From JBBRVW01 sp963784645 (GTDB lineage Bacteria; Actinomycetota; Actinomycetes; JACCUZ01): a DNA stretch of 64,000 nt. A model generated the notes under the pieces. The model saw only the letters and a program-made list of their open reading frames with translations. It did not search any database and was not told where the DNA came from. Where the stretch lies: contig CAWARY010000005.1 in the NCBI GenBank assembly GCA_963784645.1, forward strand, positions 372,001 to 436,000, given 5' to 3'. Positions within the stretch are counted from its first letter, which is position 1; the number at the start of each line of letters is the position of its first letter. Of the stretch, positions 1-8,136 are shown in pieces. Made by a program: the position numbers and the translations under genes.

Positions 1-123
1 GTCGACAGCCCGCTCATCTTCCCCACCGAGGCGGACCTCGCCAGGGTCAGCGTCTTCCCCAGCCTCACGCCCGACGAGGAGACGACGTTCTCCGAGTCCT
101 TCCAGAAGGTGATCGGCAACTGA
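1..123 (+). CDS. C-terminal end of a spermidine/putrescine-type ABC substrate-binding protein (partial)
   Basis: The first 40 codons are open and end in TGA at 121-123; the gene begins upstream of the window. The visible tail reads as the final helices of a PotD-like periplasmic binding protein: 'PLIFPTEADLARV' and a closing 'TFSESFQKVIGN' resemble PotD C-termini. The stop overlaps the ATG of the ATPase gene (TGATG), and two permease genes follow, so it is the binding component of the same importer. Because only the tail is visible, the substrate cannot be judged from this piece alone. Confidence 0.75.
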   Translation, partial: VDSPLIFPTEADLARVSVFPSLTPDEETTFSESFQKVIGN

Positions 124-1280
124 TGGTCGGATCGGCCGAAGGCGGTCAGGACCTGCGGCTGGAGCGCGTCACCAAGCGCTTCGCCGCATTCACCGCGGTT
201 GACGACCTGTCGTTGACGATCCCGTCGGGGTCGTTCTTCGCACTGCTCGGCCCGTCCGGGTGCGGCAAGACGACCACCCTGCGGATGGTTGCCGGCCTGG
301 AGGAGCCGACCGAGGGCACCATCCTGATCGGTGACCAGGACGTCACCGACGCCAAGCCGTACAAGCGTCCGGTCAACACCGTCTTCCAGAGCTACGCGCT
401 GTTCCCGCACCTCGACATCTTCGAGAACGTCGCCTTCGGGCTGCGGCGCAAGGGCACCAGGAACGTCAAGGCGCAGGTCGAGGAGGCGCTCGAGCTCGTC
501 GAGCTCGGCGGGATGGCCCGTCGCAAGCCGGCCCAGCTCTCCGGCGGGCAGCAGCAGCGCGTTGCGCTGGCGCGGGCGATCGTCAACCGGCCGGCGGTGC
601 TCCTGCTCGACGAGCCGCTCGGCGCGCTCGACCTCAAGCTGCGCCGGCAGATGCAGATCGAGCTCAAGCGGATCCAGACCGAGGTCGGCCTCACGTTCGT
701 GCACGTCACGCACGACCAGGAGGAGGCCATGACGATGGCCGACACCATCGCGGTCATGAACCACGGACGGATCGAGCAGCTCGGCGGGCCCACCGAGCTG
801 TACGAGGCGCCCAACACGACCTTCGTGGCCAACTTCCTCGGGCAGTCCAACATGGTCCACGCGACGGTCTCCGGCTCCGACGGCGACCAGCTCGTCCTCG
901 AGGTGCAGGGCCAGAAGCTCGCGATGCCCGCGGCCCGACGCACCAGCGGCGACGACGACCTGCTGATCGGCGTTCGGCCGGAGAAGATCCACCTCGTGCT
1001 GCCCGAGGACGACGCGCCCGAGGCCGGGCGCAACGTGCTGCCCGGCGGTGTGGTCACCGACGCCAGCTTCACCGGCGTCAGCACGCAGTACCTCGTGCGG
1101 ATGCCGTGGGGCCAGGAGCTCATGGTCTTCGCCCAGAACCTGGGGGCGGGCGGGGTGCTGCGGCCGGGGACGACCGTCGACCTGCACTGGGAGCCCGCCC
1201 ACACCTTCGCTCTCGACGGCACGGGCGACGTCAACGCCGGCGTCGAGCGCGAGGGCGCCGAGAGCGTGTCGGTCGGCTGA
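123..1280 (+). CDS. potA: Spermidine/putrescine-type ABC transporter ATP-binding protein
   Basis: 385 aa, the usual PotA length. It is the cytoplasmic ATPase that powers polyamine uptake with the two following permeases. Visible motifs are Walker A GPSGCGKTT (43-51), Q-loop Gln89, signature LSGGQQQR (139-146), Walker B VLLLDEP (159-165) and switch His197. A C-terminal TOBE domain spans roughly residues 230-355 and contains 'LIGVRPEKIHL'. The ATG overlaps the stop of the binding-protein gene, which suggests translational coupling. The polyamine assignment rests on PotA similarity and on the downstream polyamine-degrading genes; a related cation or amine substrate remains possible. Confidence 0.9.
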   Translation: MVGSAEGGQDLRLERVTKRFAAFTAVDDLSLTIPSGSFFALLGPSGCGKTTTLRMVAGLEEPTEGTILIGDQDVTDAKPYKRPVNTVFQSYALFPHLDIFENVAFGLRRKGTRNVKAQVEEALELVELGGMARRKPAQLSGGQQQRVALARAIVNRPAVLLLDEPLGALDLKLRRQMQIELKRIQTEVGLTFVHVTHDQEEAMTMADTIAVMNHGRIEQLGGPTELYEAPNTTFVANFLGQSNMVHATVSGSDGDQLVLEVQGQKLAMPAARRTSGDDDLLIGVRPEKIHLVLPEDDAPEAGRNVLPGGVVTDASFTGVSTQYLVRMPWGQELMVFAQNLGAGGVLRPGTTVDLHWEPAHTFALDGTGDVNAGVEREGAESVSVG

Positions 1281-1292
1281 GGTGGCGCTGTC

Positions 1293-2225
1293 ATGAGTGG
1301 CGCTCAGGGCATCGGCGTCGGCGAGCGCCAGGTCGACGTGGACAGGCCGGGTCCCCCGGTACGTGGCGGGGGTGGCCGCCGGAGCCGACCGACGCCTTAC
1401 CTCCTGCTGCTTCCCGGGATGTTGTGGCTGCTCGTCTTCTTCATCCTCCCCATCGCGACGCTCCTGTCCACGTCCACGCAGACCCGCCCCGAGGGCGCCG
1501 AGATCGGCGTGTACGTCCAGACGTTCCGGTTCGCCAACTACGTCGACACGCTGGACGAGTACCTCACGGTGTTCGGCCGGTCCTTCCTCTACGCGTTCAT
1601 AGCCACGGCACTGGCGCTGGCAATCTCCTACCCCCTGGCGTACGCCATCGCCTTTAAGGTCGGGCGCTTCCGCAACATCCTGCTCGTCCTGGTCGTCGCT
1701 CCCTTCTTCGTCAGCTTCCTGCTGCGCACAGTCGCCTGGAAGCAGATCCTGTCCGACGGGGCGTGGGTGGCCGACACGCTGCGCTTCGTCCACCTGCTCG
1801 GACCCGACGGCCGCATCATCAACACGGCGCCGGCAGTGGTCATCGGCATCACCTACAACTTCCTGCCGTTCATGATCCTGCCGATCTACGCCTCGCTGGA
1901 GCGGGTCGACCCGAGGTTCATGGAGGCGGCGGGAGACCTCTACGCCAACGGTCTCATGACGCTGCGCAAGGTGACCTTCCCGCTCTCGATGCCCGGGGTC
2001 GTGGCGGGCACGCTGCTCACCTTCATCCCCGCCGCGGGCGACTACGTGAACGCCGCGCTCCTCGGCAACCGCGACACCACCATGGTCGGCAACGTCATCG
2101 ACTCGCGCTTCCTCCGGGTGGTCGACTACCCGACGGCGGCCGTCCTGTCCGTGACCTTGATGGTCTCGATCCTGGTACTCGTCGGGATCTACATCCGCCG
2201 CTCGGGGACGGAGGAGCTGGTATGA
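1293..2225 (+). CDS. potB: Spermidine/putrescine-type ABC transporter permease, PotB-like
   Basis: 310 aa membrane permease. A basic, glycine-rich N-terminus is followed by a first membrane span at about residues 35-57 and five further hydrophobic spans. The EAA loop that docks on the ATPase is visible near residue 210 ('EAAGDLYANGLMTLRKVTF'). It starts 12 bp after potA and its stop overlaps the start of the next permease gene (ATGA). It should pair with PotC to form the translocation channel. PotB identity follows from order and family; exact substrate is inferred. Confidence 0.88.
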   Translation: MSGAQGIGVGERQVDVDRPGPPVRGGGGRRSRPTPYLLLLPGMLWLLVFFILPIATLLSTSTQTRPEGAEIGVYVQTFRFANYVDTLDEYLTVFGRSFLYAFIATALALAISYPLAYAIAFKVGRFRNILLVLVVAPFFVSFLLRTVAWKQILSDGAWVADTLRFVHLLGPDGRIINTAPAVVIGITYNFLPFMILPIYASLERVDPRFMEAAGDLYANGLMTLRKVTFPLSMPGVVAGTLLTFIPAAGDYVNAALLGNRDTTMVGNVIDSRFLRVVDYPTAAVLSVTLMVSILVLVGIYIRRSGTEELV

Positions 2226-3082
2226 GTGCCGCGCCGGCGCAGACCGCGGGAGCATCCTCGCCGCCGCCGCACCGCAGACGCTCCCCGGGGCAGCGGGTCT
2301 CACGGTGGCTCTCGCGCAACGCCATCCGCATCTACGCGCTGTTCGGCTTCACCTACCTGTTCATCCCGGTGGCCTACACCCTGGCCTTCTCCTTCAACGA
2401 CTCCGGGAAGTCCAACATCTCCTGGCGGGGCTTCACCCTCGACAAGTGGAAGAACCCGTGTGGCGCGCCGGACGTGTGCAGCGCACTGGGTAACAGCCTG
2501 AAGATCGGTGCGCTGGCCACAGTCATCGCCACGGCGCTCGGGACGATGATCGCTTTCGCCCTCGCCCGGCACCGGTTCCGCGGGCGCACGGCCACCAACC
2601 TCACCATCTTCCTGCCCATGGCGACCCCCGAGGTCGTGCTGGGAGCCTCGCTGCTCGCGCTGTTCCTCAACCTGCGCGTCCAGCTCGGATTCACCACGAT
2701 CGTCATAGCGCACGTGATGTTCTGCATCTCCTTCGTCGTGGTGACGGTGAAGGCGCGCATCGCCGGGCTCGACCCCCGCCTCGAGCAGGCGGCGATGGAC
2801 CTCTACGCCAACGAGTTCCAGACCTTCCGTCGCATCACCCTGCCGCTCGTCGCCCCCGGCATCCTCGCCGGCGCGCTGCTCGCCTTCTCGCTGTCGTTCG
2901 ACGACTTCATCATCACGAACTTCAACTCCGGCGCCGTGAACACCTTCCCGAAGTTCGTCTTCGTCTCGTCCTTGCGCGGCATCCCGGCCCAGGCCAACGT
3001 CATCGCGTCGTTCATGTTCTTCCTGGCACTGGCCGCCGTGGTGATCGGGCAGGCAGTGAGCGGTCGGCGGAAGTCGAGCTGA
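2222..3082 (+). CDS. potC: Spermidine/putrescine-type ABC transporter permease, PotC-like
   Basis: 286 aa second permease. I start it at the ATG that overlaps the potB stop (ATGA) rather than at an upstream in-frame codon, because the open frame before 2222 is only the shadow of potB. About six hydrophobic spans are visible, the first beginning near residue 38 ('ALFGFTYLFIPVAYTLAF'), and the EAA loop begins near residue 187 ('EQAAMDLYANEFQTFRRI'). It completes a full potDABC importer. The oxidase gene begins 2 bp after its stop, so uptake and oxidation are probably one transcript. Confidence 0.9.
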   Translation: MSAAPAQTAGASSPPPHRRRSPGQRVSRWLSRNAIRIYALFGFTYLFIPVAYTLAFSFNDSGKSNISWRGFTLDKWKNPCGAPDVCSALGNSLKIGALATVIATALGTMIAFALARHRFRGRTATNLTIFLPMATPEVVLGASLLALFLNLRVQLGFTTIVIAHVMFCISFVVVTVKARIAGLDPRLEQAAMDLYANEFQTFRRITLPLVAPGILAGALLAFSLSFDDFIITNFNSGAVNTFPKFVFVSSLRGIPAQANVIASFMFFLALAAVVIGQAVSGRRKSS

Positions 3083-3084
3083 CC

Positions 3085-4506
3085 GTGCCGCCTACCGGCG
3101 CCGCCGCGCCAGCGGCGGCGGTGGCTGCCCTCGTCGGCGCCCGCCCCGTTCCCTACTGGCTCGACGGCCCCGAGCCCGACGCCTGCCCGGCACTGGGCGG
3201 CCGCACGACTGCCGACCTCGCTGTCGTCGGCGGCGGGTACACCGGGCTCTGGACGGCGCTGCTCGCCAAGGAGGCCGACCCCGGTCGTGACGTCGTGTTG
3301 CTCGAGGCGCGCACGGCAGGGTGGGCGGCGTCCGGGCGCAACGGCGGCTTCTGCTCGGCCAGCCTCACCCACGGGCTGCGCAACGGGCTGGACCGGTTCC
3401 CGGGCGAGATGGCGACGCTCGAGCGGCTCGGCCGCGAGAACCTCGACGGCATCGAGGCGAGTGTCTCGGCACACGGCATCGACTGCTCGTTCGAGCGGAC
3501 CGGCGAGCTGACGGTCGCCACGGCGCCCTGGCAGGCCGACGAGCTGCGCGAGCTGCCGGCGCTCGCCGAGCAGGTAGGCGGCAAGGTCGAGTGGCTCGAC
3601 ACCGACGAGGTGCGCGGCAAGGTCGACTCGCCGACCTTTCTCGGGGGCGTCCTCGACGCCGACGGGTGCGCGATGGTGGACCCCGCTCGGCTGGCCAGGG
3701 GGCTGCGGGAGGCCTGCCTGCGGCTGGGGGTCCGCATCCACGAGAACACGCCCGTCGAGGTGCTCGACGGGTCCGGTCCGGCGATGGTGCTCCGGACGCC
3801 GTACGGCCGGCTGACCGCGGGCCGGGTCGCGCTGGGCACCAACGCCGTCTTCCCGCCGCTGCTGCGACGGCTGTCGTCCTACGTCGTCCCGGTGTGGGAC
3901 TACGCACTGATGAGCGAACCCTTGACCGCCGAGCAGCTCGCGGCGGTGGGCTGGTCGGACCGTCACGGTCTGTCCGACGCGGGGAACCTGTTCCACTACT
4001 TCCGGGTCACGGACGACTGGCGGATCCTCTGGGGCGGCTACGACGCCGTCTACCACTTCGGCGGTCGGACCGACGACCGGATGGAGCGCAACCCCGCGAC
4101 GTTCCGGACGCTTGCGGAGCACTTCTTCACGACGTTCCCGCAGCTCGAGGGGCTCCGGTTCACCCATGCCTGGGGCGGCGTGATCGACACCTGCTCGCGG
4201 TTCAGCGCCTTCTGGGGCACCGCCCACCGCGGCCGGGTCGGGTACGTCGCGGGCTACACCGGGCTGGGTGTCGGAGCCACCCGCTTCGGCGGCCAGGTGA
4301 TGCTCGACCTGCTCGACGGCCGGGAGACCGAGCGCACCGGGCTGGAGATGGTGCGCCGGAAGCCCCTGCCGTTCCCGCCCGAGCCCGTGCGGTGGGCCGG
4401 CGTCCAGCTGACCCGCCGGGCCGTGGCCAGGGCGGATGCGCGCGAGGGCCGCCGCGGACCCTGGCTGCGCACCCTCGACGCTCTCGGGATGGGATTCGAC
4501 ACGTGA
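3085..4506 (+). CDS. DAO-family FAD-dependent amine oxidoreductase, probably for a polyamine
   Basis: 473 aa, GTG start 2 bp after potC. The Rossmann FAD motif GGGYTG is at residues 49-54, and the 'SGRNGGF' flavin segment at 83-89 is typical of the glycine/D-amino-acid oxidase family that contains gamma-glutamylputrescine oxidoreductase PuuB. No twin-arginine or secretion signal is seen, so it should be cytoplasmic. Sitting between polyamine importer genes and an agmatinase-family gene, it most likely oxidises putrescine or a related amine to an amino-aldehyde. No PuuA-like glutamine synthetase is in the window, so the unmodified amine may be the substrate. Substrate is inference. Confidence 0.82.
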   Translation: MPPTGAAAPAAAVAALVGARPVPYWLDGPEPDACPALGGRTTADLAVVGGGYTGLWTALLAKEADPGRDVVLLEARTAGWAASGRNGGFCSASLTHGLRNGLDRFPGEMATLERLGRENLDGIEASVSAHGIDCSFERTGELTVATAPWQADELRELPALAEQVGGKVEWLDTDEVRGKVDSPTFLGGVLDADGCAMVDPARLARGLREACLRLGVRIHENTPVEVLDGSGPAMVLRTPYGRLTAGRVALGTNAVFPPLLRRLSSYVVPVWDYALMSEPLTAEQLAAVGWSDRHGLSDAGNLFHYFRVTDDWRILWGGYDAVYHFGGRTDDRMERNPATFRTLAEHFFTTFPQLEGLRFTHAWGGVIDTCSRFSAFWGTAHRGRVGYVAGYTGLGVGATRFGGQVMLDLLDGRETERTGLEMVRRKPLPFPPEPVRWAGVQLTRRAVARADAREGRRGPWLRTLDALGMGFDT

Positions 4507-4527
4507 GTGGAGACGACTGGAGGCCCG

Positions 4528-5547
4528 ATGAGTAGGTACGGTCCCATGTTCGGTCCCGACATCACCTTCCTCGGTGTGCAGAGGTGCGACCTCGACGACC
4601 CGGCGTCCTTCGCCGGCGCCGACGTCGTCGTCGTGGGCGCGCCGTTCGACGGCGGCACCTCGCACCGTCCGGGAACGCGGTTCGGGCCGCAGGCGATCCG
4701 GTCGACCGACTACCTGCCGCACGACGGCTCGCGGCCGCACCTGGCCCTTCGGGTCGACCCGCTGCGGGACCTCCGGGTTCTCGACGCCGGCGACGTCGAG
4801 ATGCCGCCGGGAGACATCGAGAGGTCGCTCGCCGCACTGACCGAGGCCGTGGCCGTCGTCGCGACCAGCGGCGCGATCCCGGTGGTCCTGGGCGGCGACC
4901 ACTCGATCACGCTCGCCGACGTCACCGGTGTGGCCCGGCAGCACGGTGACGGCCGGGTGTCGGTCGTGCACTTCGACGCCCACGCCGACACCGGCGACAT
5001 CGAGTTCGGATCGCTCTACGGCCACGGCCAGCCGATGCGCCGGCTGATCGAGTCCGGCGCGGCGCGCGGCGACCGGTTCCTGCAGATCGGGCTGCGCGGG
5101 TACTGGCCCGGGCCCGAGACGCTGAGGTGGATGGCCGAGCAGCGGATGCGGTCCTACGAGATGACCGAGATCGGCGCACGTGGGCTCGACGTCTGCCTCA
5201 CCGAGGCGTTCGACATCGCGGTCGACGACTGTGACGGGGTGTTCCTCTCGGTCGACATCGACGTGGCAGACCCGGGACATGCGCCCGGCACCGGCACGCC
5301 GGAGCCGGGCGGGCTGAGCGCGCGCCAGCTCCTCGACGCGGTGCGCCGGGTCTGCCTCACGCTGCCCGTCGTCGGTGTCGACGTCGTCGAGGTCTCACCG
5401 CCGTACGACCACGCCGACATCACGGCGGCACTGGCCAACCGGGTGGTGCTCGAAGCCCTCTCCGGGATCGCGGCCCGCCGGCAAGGACTGACAGTCGACC
5501 CGCGGCGCCCGCTGCTGGCGAACCGCTCCACCGACGAGGAGAACTGA
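4528..5547 (+). CDS. speB: Agmatinase / ureohydrolase family protein
   Basis: 339 aa. I choose ATG 4528 because GGAGG lies at 4519-4523; an upstream in-frame GTG at 4507 lacks such a site. The binuclear manganese ligands of the arginase fold are all present: His125 in 'LGGDHS', Asp150/His152/Asp154 in 'HFDAHADTG', and Asp243/Asp245 in 'SVDIDVADP', followed by 'APGTGTPEPGG'. The enzyme hydrolyses a guanidino group to urea; agmatine to putrescine fits the operon, but guanidinobutyrate or guanidinopropionate are possible substrates in this family. Its stop overlaps the next ATG (TGATG). Confidence 0.88.
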   Translation: MSRYGPMFGPDITFLGVQRCDLDDPASFAGADVVVVGAPFDGGTSHRPGTRFGPQAIRSTDYLPHDGSRPHLALRVDPLRDLRVLDAGDVEMPPGDIERSLAALTEAVAVVATSGAIPVVLGGDHSITLADVTGVARQHGDGRVSVVHFDAHADTGDIEFGSLYGHGQPMRRLIESGAARGDRFLQIGLRGYWPGPETLRWMAEQRMRSYEMTEIGARGLDVCLTEAFDIAVDDCDGVFLSVDIDVADPGHAPGTGTPEPGGLSARQLLDAVRRVCLTLPVVGVDVVEVSPPYDHADITAALANRVVLEALSGIAARRQGLTVDPRRPLLANRSTDEEN

Positions 5548-6755
5548 TGCGGATCTTGCTGGTGGGCGCCGGTGGCGTCGGTTCTGCCGCAGTTGGTATC
5601 GCGGCCCGCCGTGACTTCTTTGACCTGCTGGTCGTAGCGGACTACGACGAGGTACGTGCCGAGCGCGCGCTGGAGAGGCACGCGGATGATAGCCGCTTCG
5701 TCGCTGCCCAGGTTGATGCCTCCAGCACTGACGCCGTCGCAGCCCTGTGCCGGGAGCACGGGATCACCCACGTCGTCAACGCGGTGGACCCGCGGTTCGT
5801 GATGCCCGTCTTCGACGGTGCGTTCGCCGCCGGTGCCGACTACCTCGACATGGCGATGTCGCTGTCCCGGCCGCACCCGGACTCGCCGTACGAGCAGACC
5901 GGCGTGATGCTCGGCGACGAGCAGTTCGCGAAGGCAGCGGAGTGGGAGGCGGCCGGTCGGCTGTGCCTCGCCGGCATCGGCATCGAGCCCGGGTTGTCCG
6001 ACGTGTTCGCGCGCTACGCGGCGGACCACCTCTTCGACGAGATCGACGAGATCGGCGTCCGAGACGGTGCCAACCTCGAGGTCGACGGGTACGACTTCGC
6101 GCCGTCGTTCTCGATCTGGACCACGATCGAGGAGTGCCTCAACCCGCCGGTGGTGTGGGAGAAGGCCCGGGGCTGGTTCACCACGCGGCCCTTCAGCGAG
6201 CCCGAGGTGTTCGACTTCCCCGAGGGCATCGGGCCGGTCGAGTGCGTCAACGTCGAGCACGAGGAGGTGCTCCTCATCCCGCGCTGGGTCGACGCGAAGC
6301 GGGTCACGTTCAAGTACGGGCTGGGCGAGGAGTTCATCAGCGTCCTCGAGGTGCTGCACAAGATCGGGCTGGACCGCACCGACCCGGTCCGCGTCGGCGG
6401 CGCCGAGGTGTCGCCGCGTGACGTCGTGGCCGCCTGCCTGCCCGACCCCGCGGGCCTCGGTGACCGGATGCGCGGGAAGACCTGCGCCGGCACCTGGGTC
6501 AGCGGCCGCAAGGACGGCGCCGACCGGCAGGTGTACCTGTACCACGTCGTCGACAACGAGTGGTCGATGGCGGAGTACGGGTCCCAGGCGGTGGTCTGGC
6601 AGACCGCGGTCAACCCGGTGGTCGCGCTCGAGCTGCTCTCGGAGGGTTCGTGGAGCGGGTCCGGCGTGCTCGGTCCCGAGGCGTTCGATCCCGTGCCGTT
6701 CCTCGACCTGCTGACTGCCTACGGCTCGCCGTGGGGGCTTCGCGAGGGCGGCTGA
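5547..6755 (+). CDS. Saccharopine dehydrogenase-like NAD(P)-binding protein
   Basis: 402 aa. The N-terminal Rossmann motif GAGGVG is at residues 7-12, with an acidic residue after the second strand ('VVADYDEV'). The remainder resembles saccharopine dehydrogenase / carboxynorspermidine synthase family proteins. Its ATG overlaps the agmatinase stop and it ends the polyamine operon. In related enzymes such a domain reduces or oxidises an imine formed between an amino acid and an aldehyde; here the aldehyde could be the product of the upstream oxidase, which is inference. The last 37 bp overlap the 3' end of the convergent EAL gene. Confidence 0.75.
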   Translation: MRILLVGAGGVGSAAVGIAARRDFFDLLVVADYDEVRAERALERHADDSRFVAAQVDASSTDAVAALCREHGITHVVNAVDPRFVMPVFDGAFAAGADYLDMAMSLSRPHPDSPYEQTGVMLGDEQFAKAAEWEAAGRLCLAGIGIEPGLSDVFARYAADHLFDEIDEIGVRDGANLEVDGYDFAPSFSIWTTIEECLNPPVVWEKARGWFTTRPFSEPEVFDFPEGIGPVECVNVEHEEVLLIPRWVDAKRVTFKYGLGEEFISVLEVLHKIGLDRTDPVRVGGAEVSPRDVVAACLPDPAGLGDRMRGKTCAGTWVSGRKDGADRQVYLYHVVDNEWSMAEYGSQAVVWQTAVNPVVALELLSEGSWSGSGVLGPEAFDPVPFLDLLTAYGSPWGLREGG

Positions 6756-8122
6756 TGCGGCGGCTCGGCCCGGAGCAGGTTCTCCAGGACCGGCCCGGCG
6801 ACGGCCGACAGCGTCCGCGCCGCCCTGATCTGGCTGCGACGCCACGGGGTCGCTGCGCGCCGGTGCGACTCGAACAGCCCCACGACCGCGCCACGTGAAC
6901 GCACGGGCAGCATGAGCAGCGAGCCGATGCCGTCCTCGACCATCCACGCCGACTCGCTGGGGTCGGCATCGGGTGTCCCGAGGACGACCTGGGCCGCCAC
7001 GTCGTCCGCCAGCACCCGGCGGGTGAGCGGCAGGCCTTCGAGGCGGTAGCGGACGCCCTTGAACAACGCGTCGGAGTCGACGACGGCTTCGACGTAGGTC
7101 CCCTCGGCGTCGAGGTAGGAGAGCTCGACCGCGTCGGCGCCGATCGCGGGCGCGACGCCGGACAGGATGCGGGCGAGGTCGGCCAGGCCGCGGGCCGACG
7201 CCACCTGCAGCAGAGCGTTGACCAGCTGGCTGGGCACACCCGTGTCCGACACCTCGACGGCCTGGGCCATGGCCGCCTCGCAGACCAGGCGGATGCCGGG
7301 CGACGGCTCGTCGAACCCGGGGCCGGGGCGGCCGATGAAGTAGCCCTGACCGTAGGCGACGTCGAGGTCGGCAAGGACGGCGAGCTCCTCGGCGCACTCG
7401 ATGCCCTCGGCGCAGACCGCGGCGCCGGTCCGGGCGGCCAGGTGGACGATGGCCTCGAGCAGCGCCGCCCGGTCGGGCTGCAGGTGCACCCCGGTGACCA
7501 GCGACCGGTCGACCTTGAGAACGTCGGGCCGGATCCGCATGACCTGCTGCAGACCCGCGTACCCCTCCCCGACGTCGTCCACCGCGATCCGGGCACCGCG
7601 GGCGCGCAGCACGTCCAGGGCGGCCGTGAACAGGTGCTCGTGCTCGATGGCCTCGTTCTCGGTGATCTCGACCAGCAGCCCCGTCATGTCCTCGGGCAGG
7701 TGCTGCAGCGTCGCCGGCGAGCTGAGGACCGAGGGGCTCAGGTTCAGCGAGAGCGTCGTGCCCGCAGGACGCAGGTGAGCCACGGCGAGCGCCCTCGTCA
7801 GCGCCAGGACCTCGAGCTCGAACCCGCGCCCGCAGGCCTGCGCGAGGCGGAACACCTCGTCGACGGGGACGCCGGGCAGGCGCGGGAACCGCGAGAGCGC
7901 CTCGTAGCCCGTGGCGGCGCCGGTGGCCATGTCGATGATCGGCTGGAAGTAGGGCACGGGGTCGCCCGCCGACAGCGCGTCGTCCAGCGCGGAGGCTGCG
8001 CTGCGGGACGGGTCGAGCTTCGGGCCGGGGCCGGCGTCGAGGCGGGTCCCTGGCACCCTCGGAGGATCGGCCTGCCGGCCGACCGCCAGGATGGTGCACG
8101 TGCACCAGCACGGCTGACCCAT
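6719..8122 (-). CDS. EAL-domain c-di-GMP phosphodiesterase with C-terminal GAF-like domain
   Basis: 467 aa from the ATG at 8122. The EAL domain covers roughly residues 45-275: 'YEALSR' (EAL at 74-76), 'NLSP', 'EITENEA', 'VDDVGEGYAGL', 'LKVDRSL' and 'AEGIE' are present, so the metal- and base-binding residues look intact and hydrolysis of cyclic di-GMP is likely. Residues about 290-440 resemble a GAF sensor. There is no membrane span. The start is uncertain: ATG 8122 has no ribosome site and would leave only 14 bp to the divergent mscR start, so GTG 8057, just inside a 16-bp palindrome, may be the real one. Its 3' end overlaps the preceding convergent gene. Confidence 0.82.
   Translation of the reverse strand: MGQPCWCTCTILAVGRQADPPRVPGTRLDAGPGPKLDPSRSAASALDDALSAGDPVPYFQPIIDMATGAATGYEALSRFPRLPGVPVDEVFRLAQACGRGFELEVLALTRALAVAHLRPAGTTLSLNLSPSVLSSPATLQHLPEDMTGLLVEITENEAIEHEHLFTAALDVLRARGARIAVDDVGEGYAGLQQVMRIRPDVLKVDRSLVTGVHLQPDRAALLEAIVHLAARTGAAVCAEGIECAEELAVLADLDVAYGQGYFIGRPGPGFDEPSPGIRLVCEAAMAQAVEVSDTGVPSQLVNALLQVASARGLADLARILSGVAPAIGADAVELSYLDAEGTYVEAVVDSDALFKGVRYRLEGLPLTRRVLADDVAAQVVLGTPDADPSESAWMVEDGIGSLLMLPVRSRGAVVGLFESHRRAATPWRRSQIRAARTLSAVAGPVLENLLRAEPPHQPPSRSPHGEP
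8092..8107. promoter_or_regulatory. 16-bp perfect palindrome in the EAL / mscR divergent region
   Basis: TGGTGCACGTGCACCA is its own reverse complement. It lies 29 bp upstream of the mscR ATG and 34 bp upstream of the alternative EAL start at 8057, a sensible place for an operator. It shares the GCACGTGC core with a second 16-bp palindrome at 16070-16085. The binding protein is unknown. Confidence 0.45.
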
Positions 8123-8136
8123 CGAGAGGAGCCCGG

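Noticed and set aside
2803..8111. Long open frames on the - strand (for example 2803-5280 and 5154-8111)
   Set aside because: They mirror + strand genes with clear domains, and their proteins are Arg/Pro/His-rich low-complexity shadows, as expected from GC-rich third codon positions.
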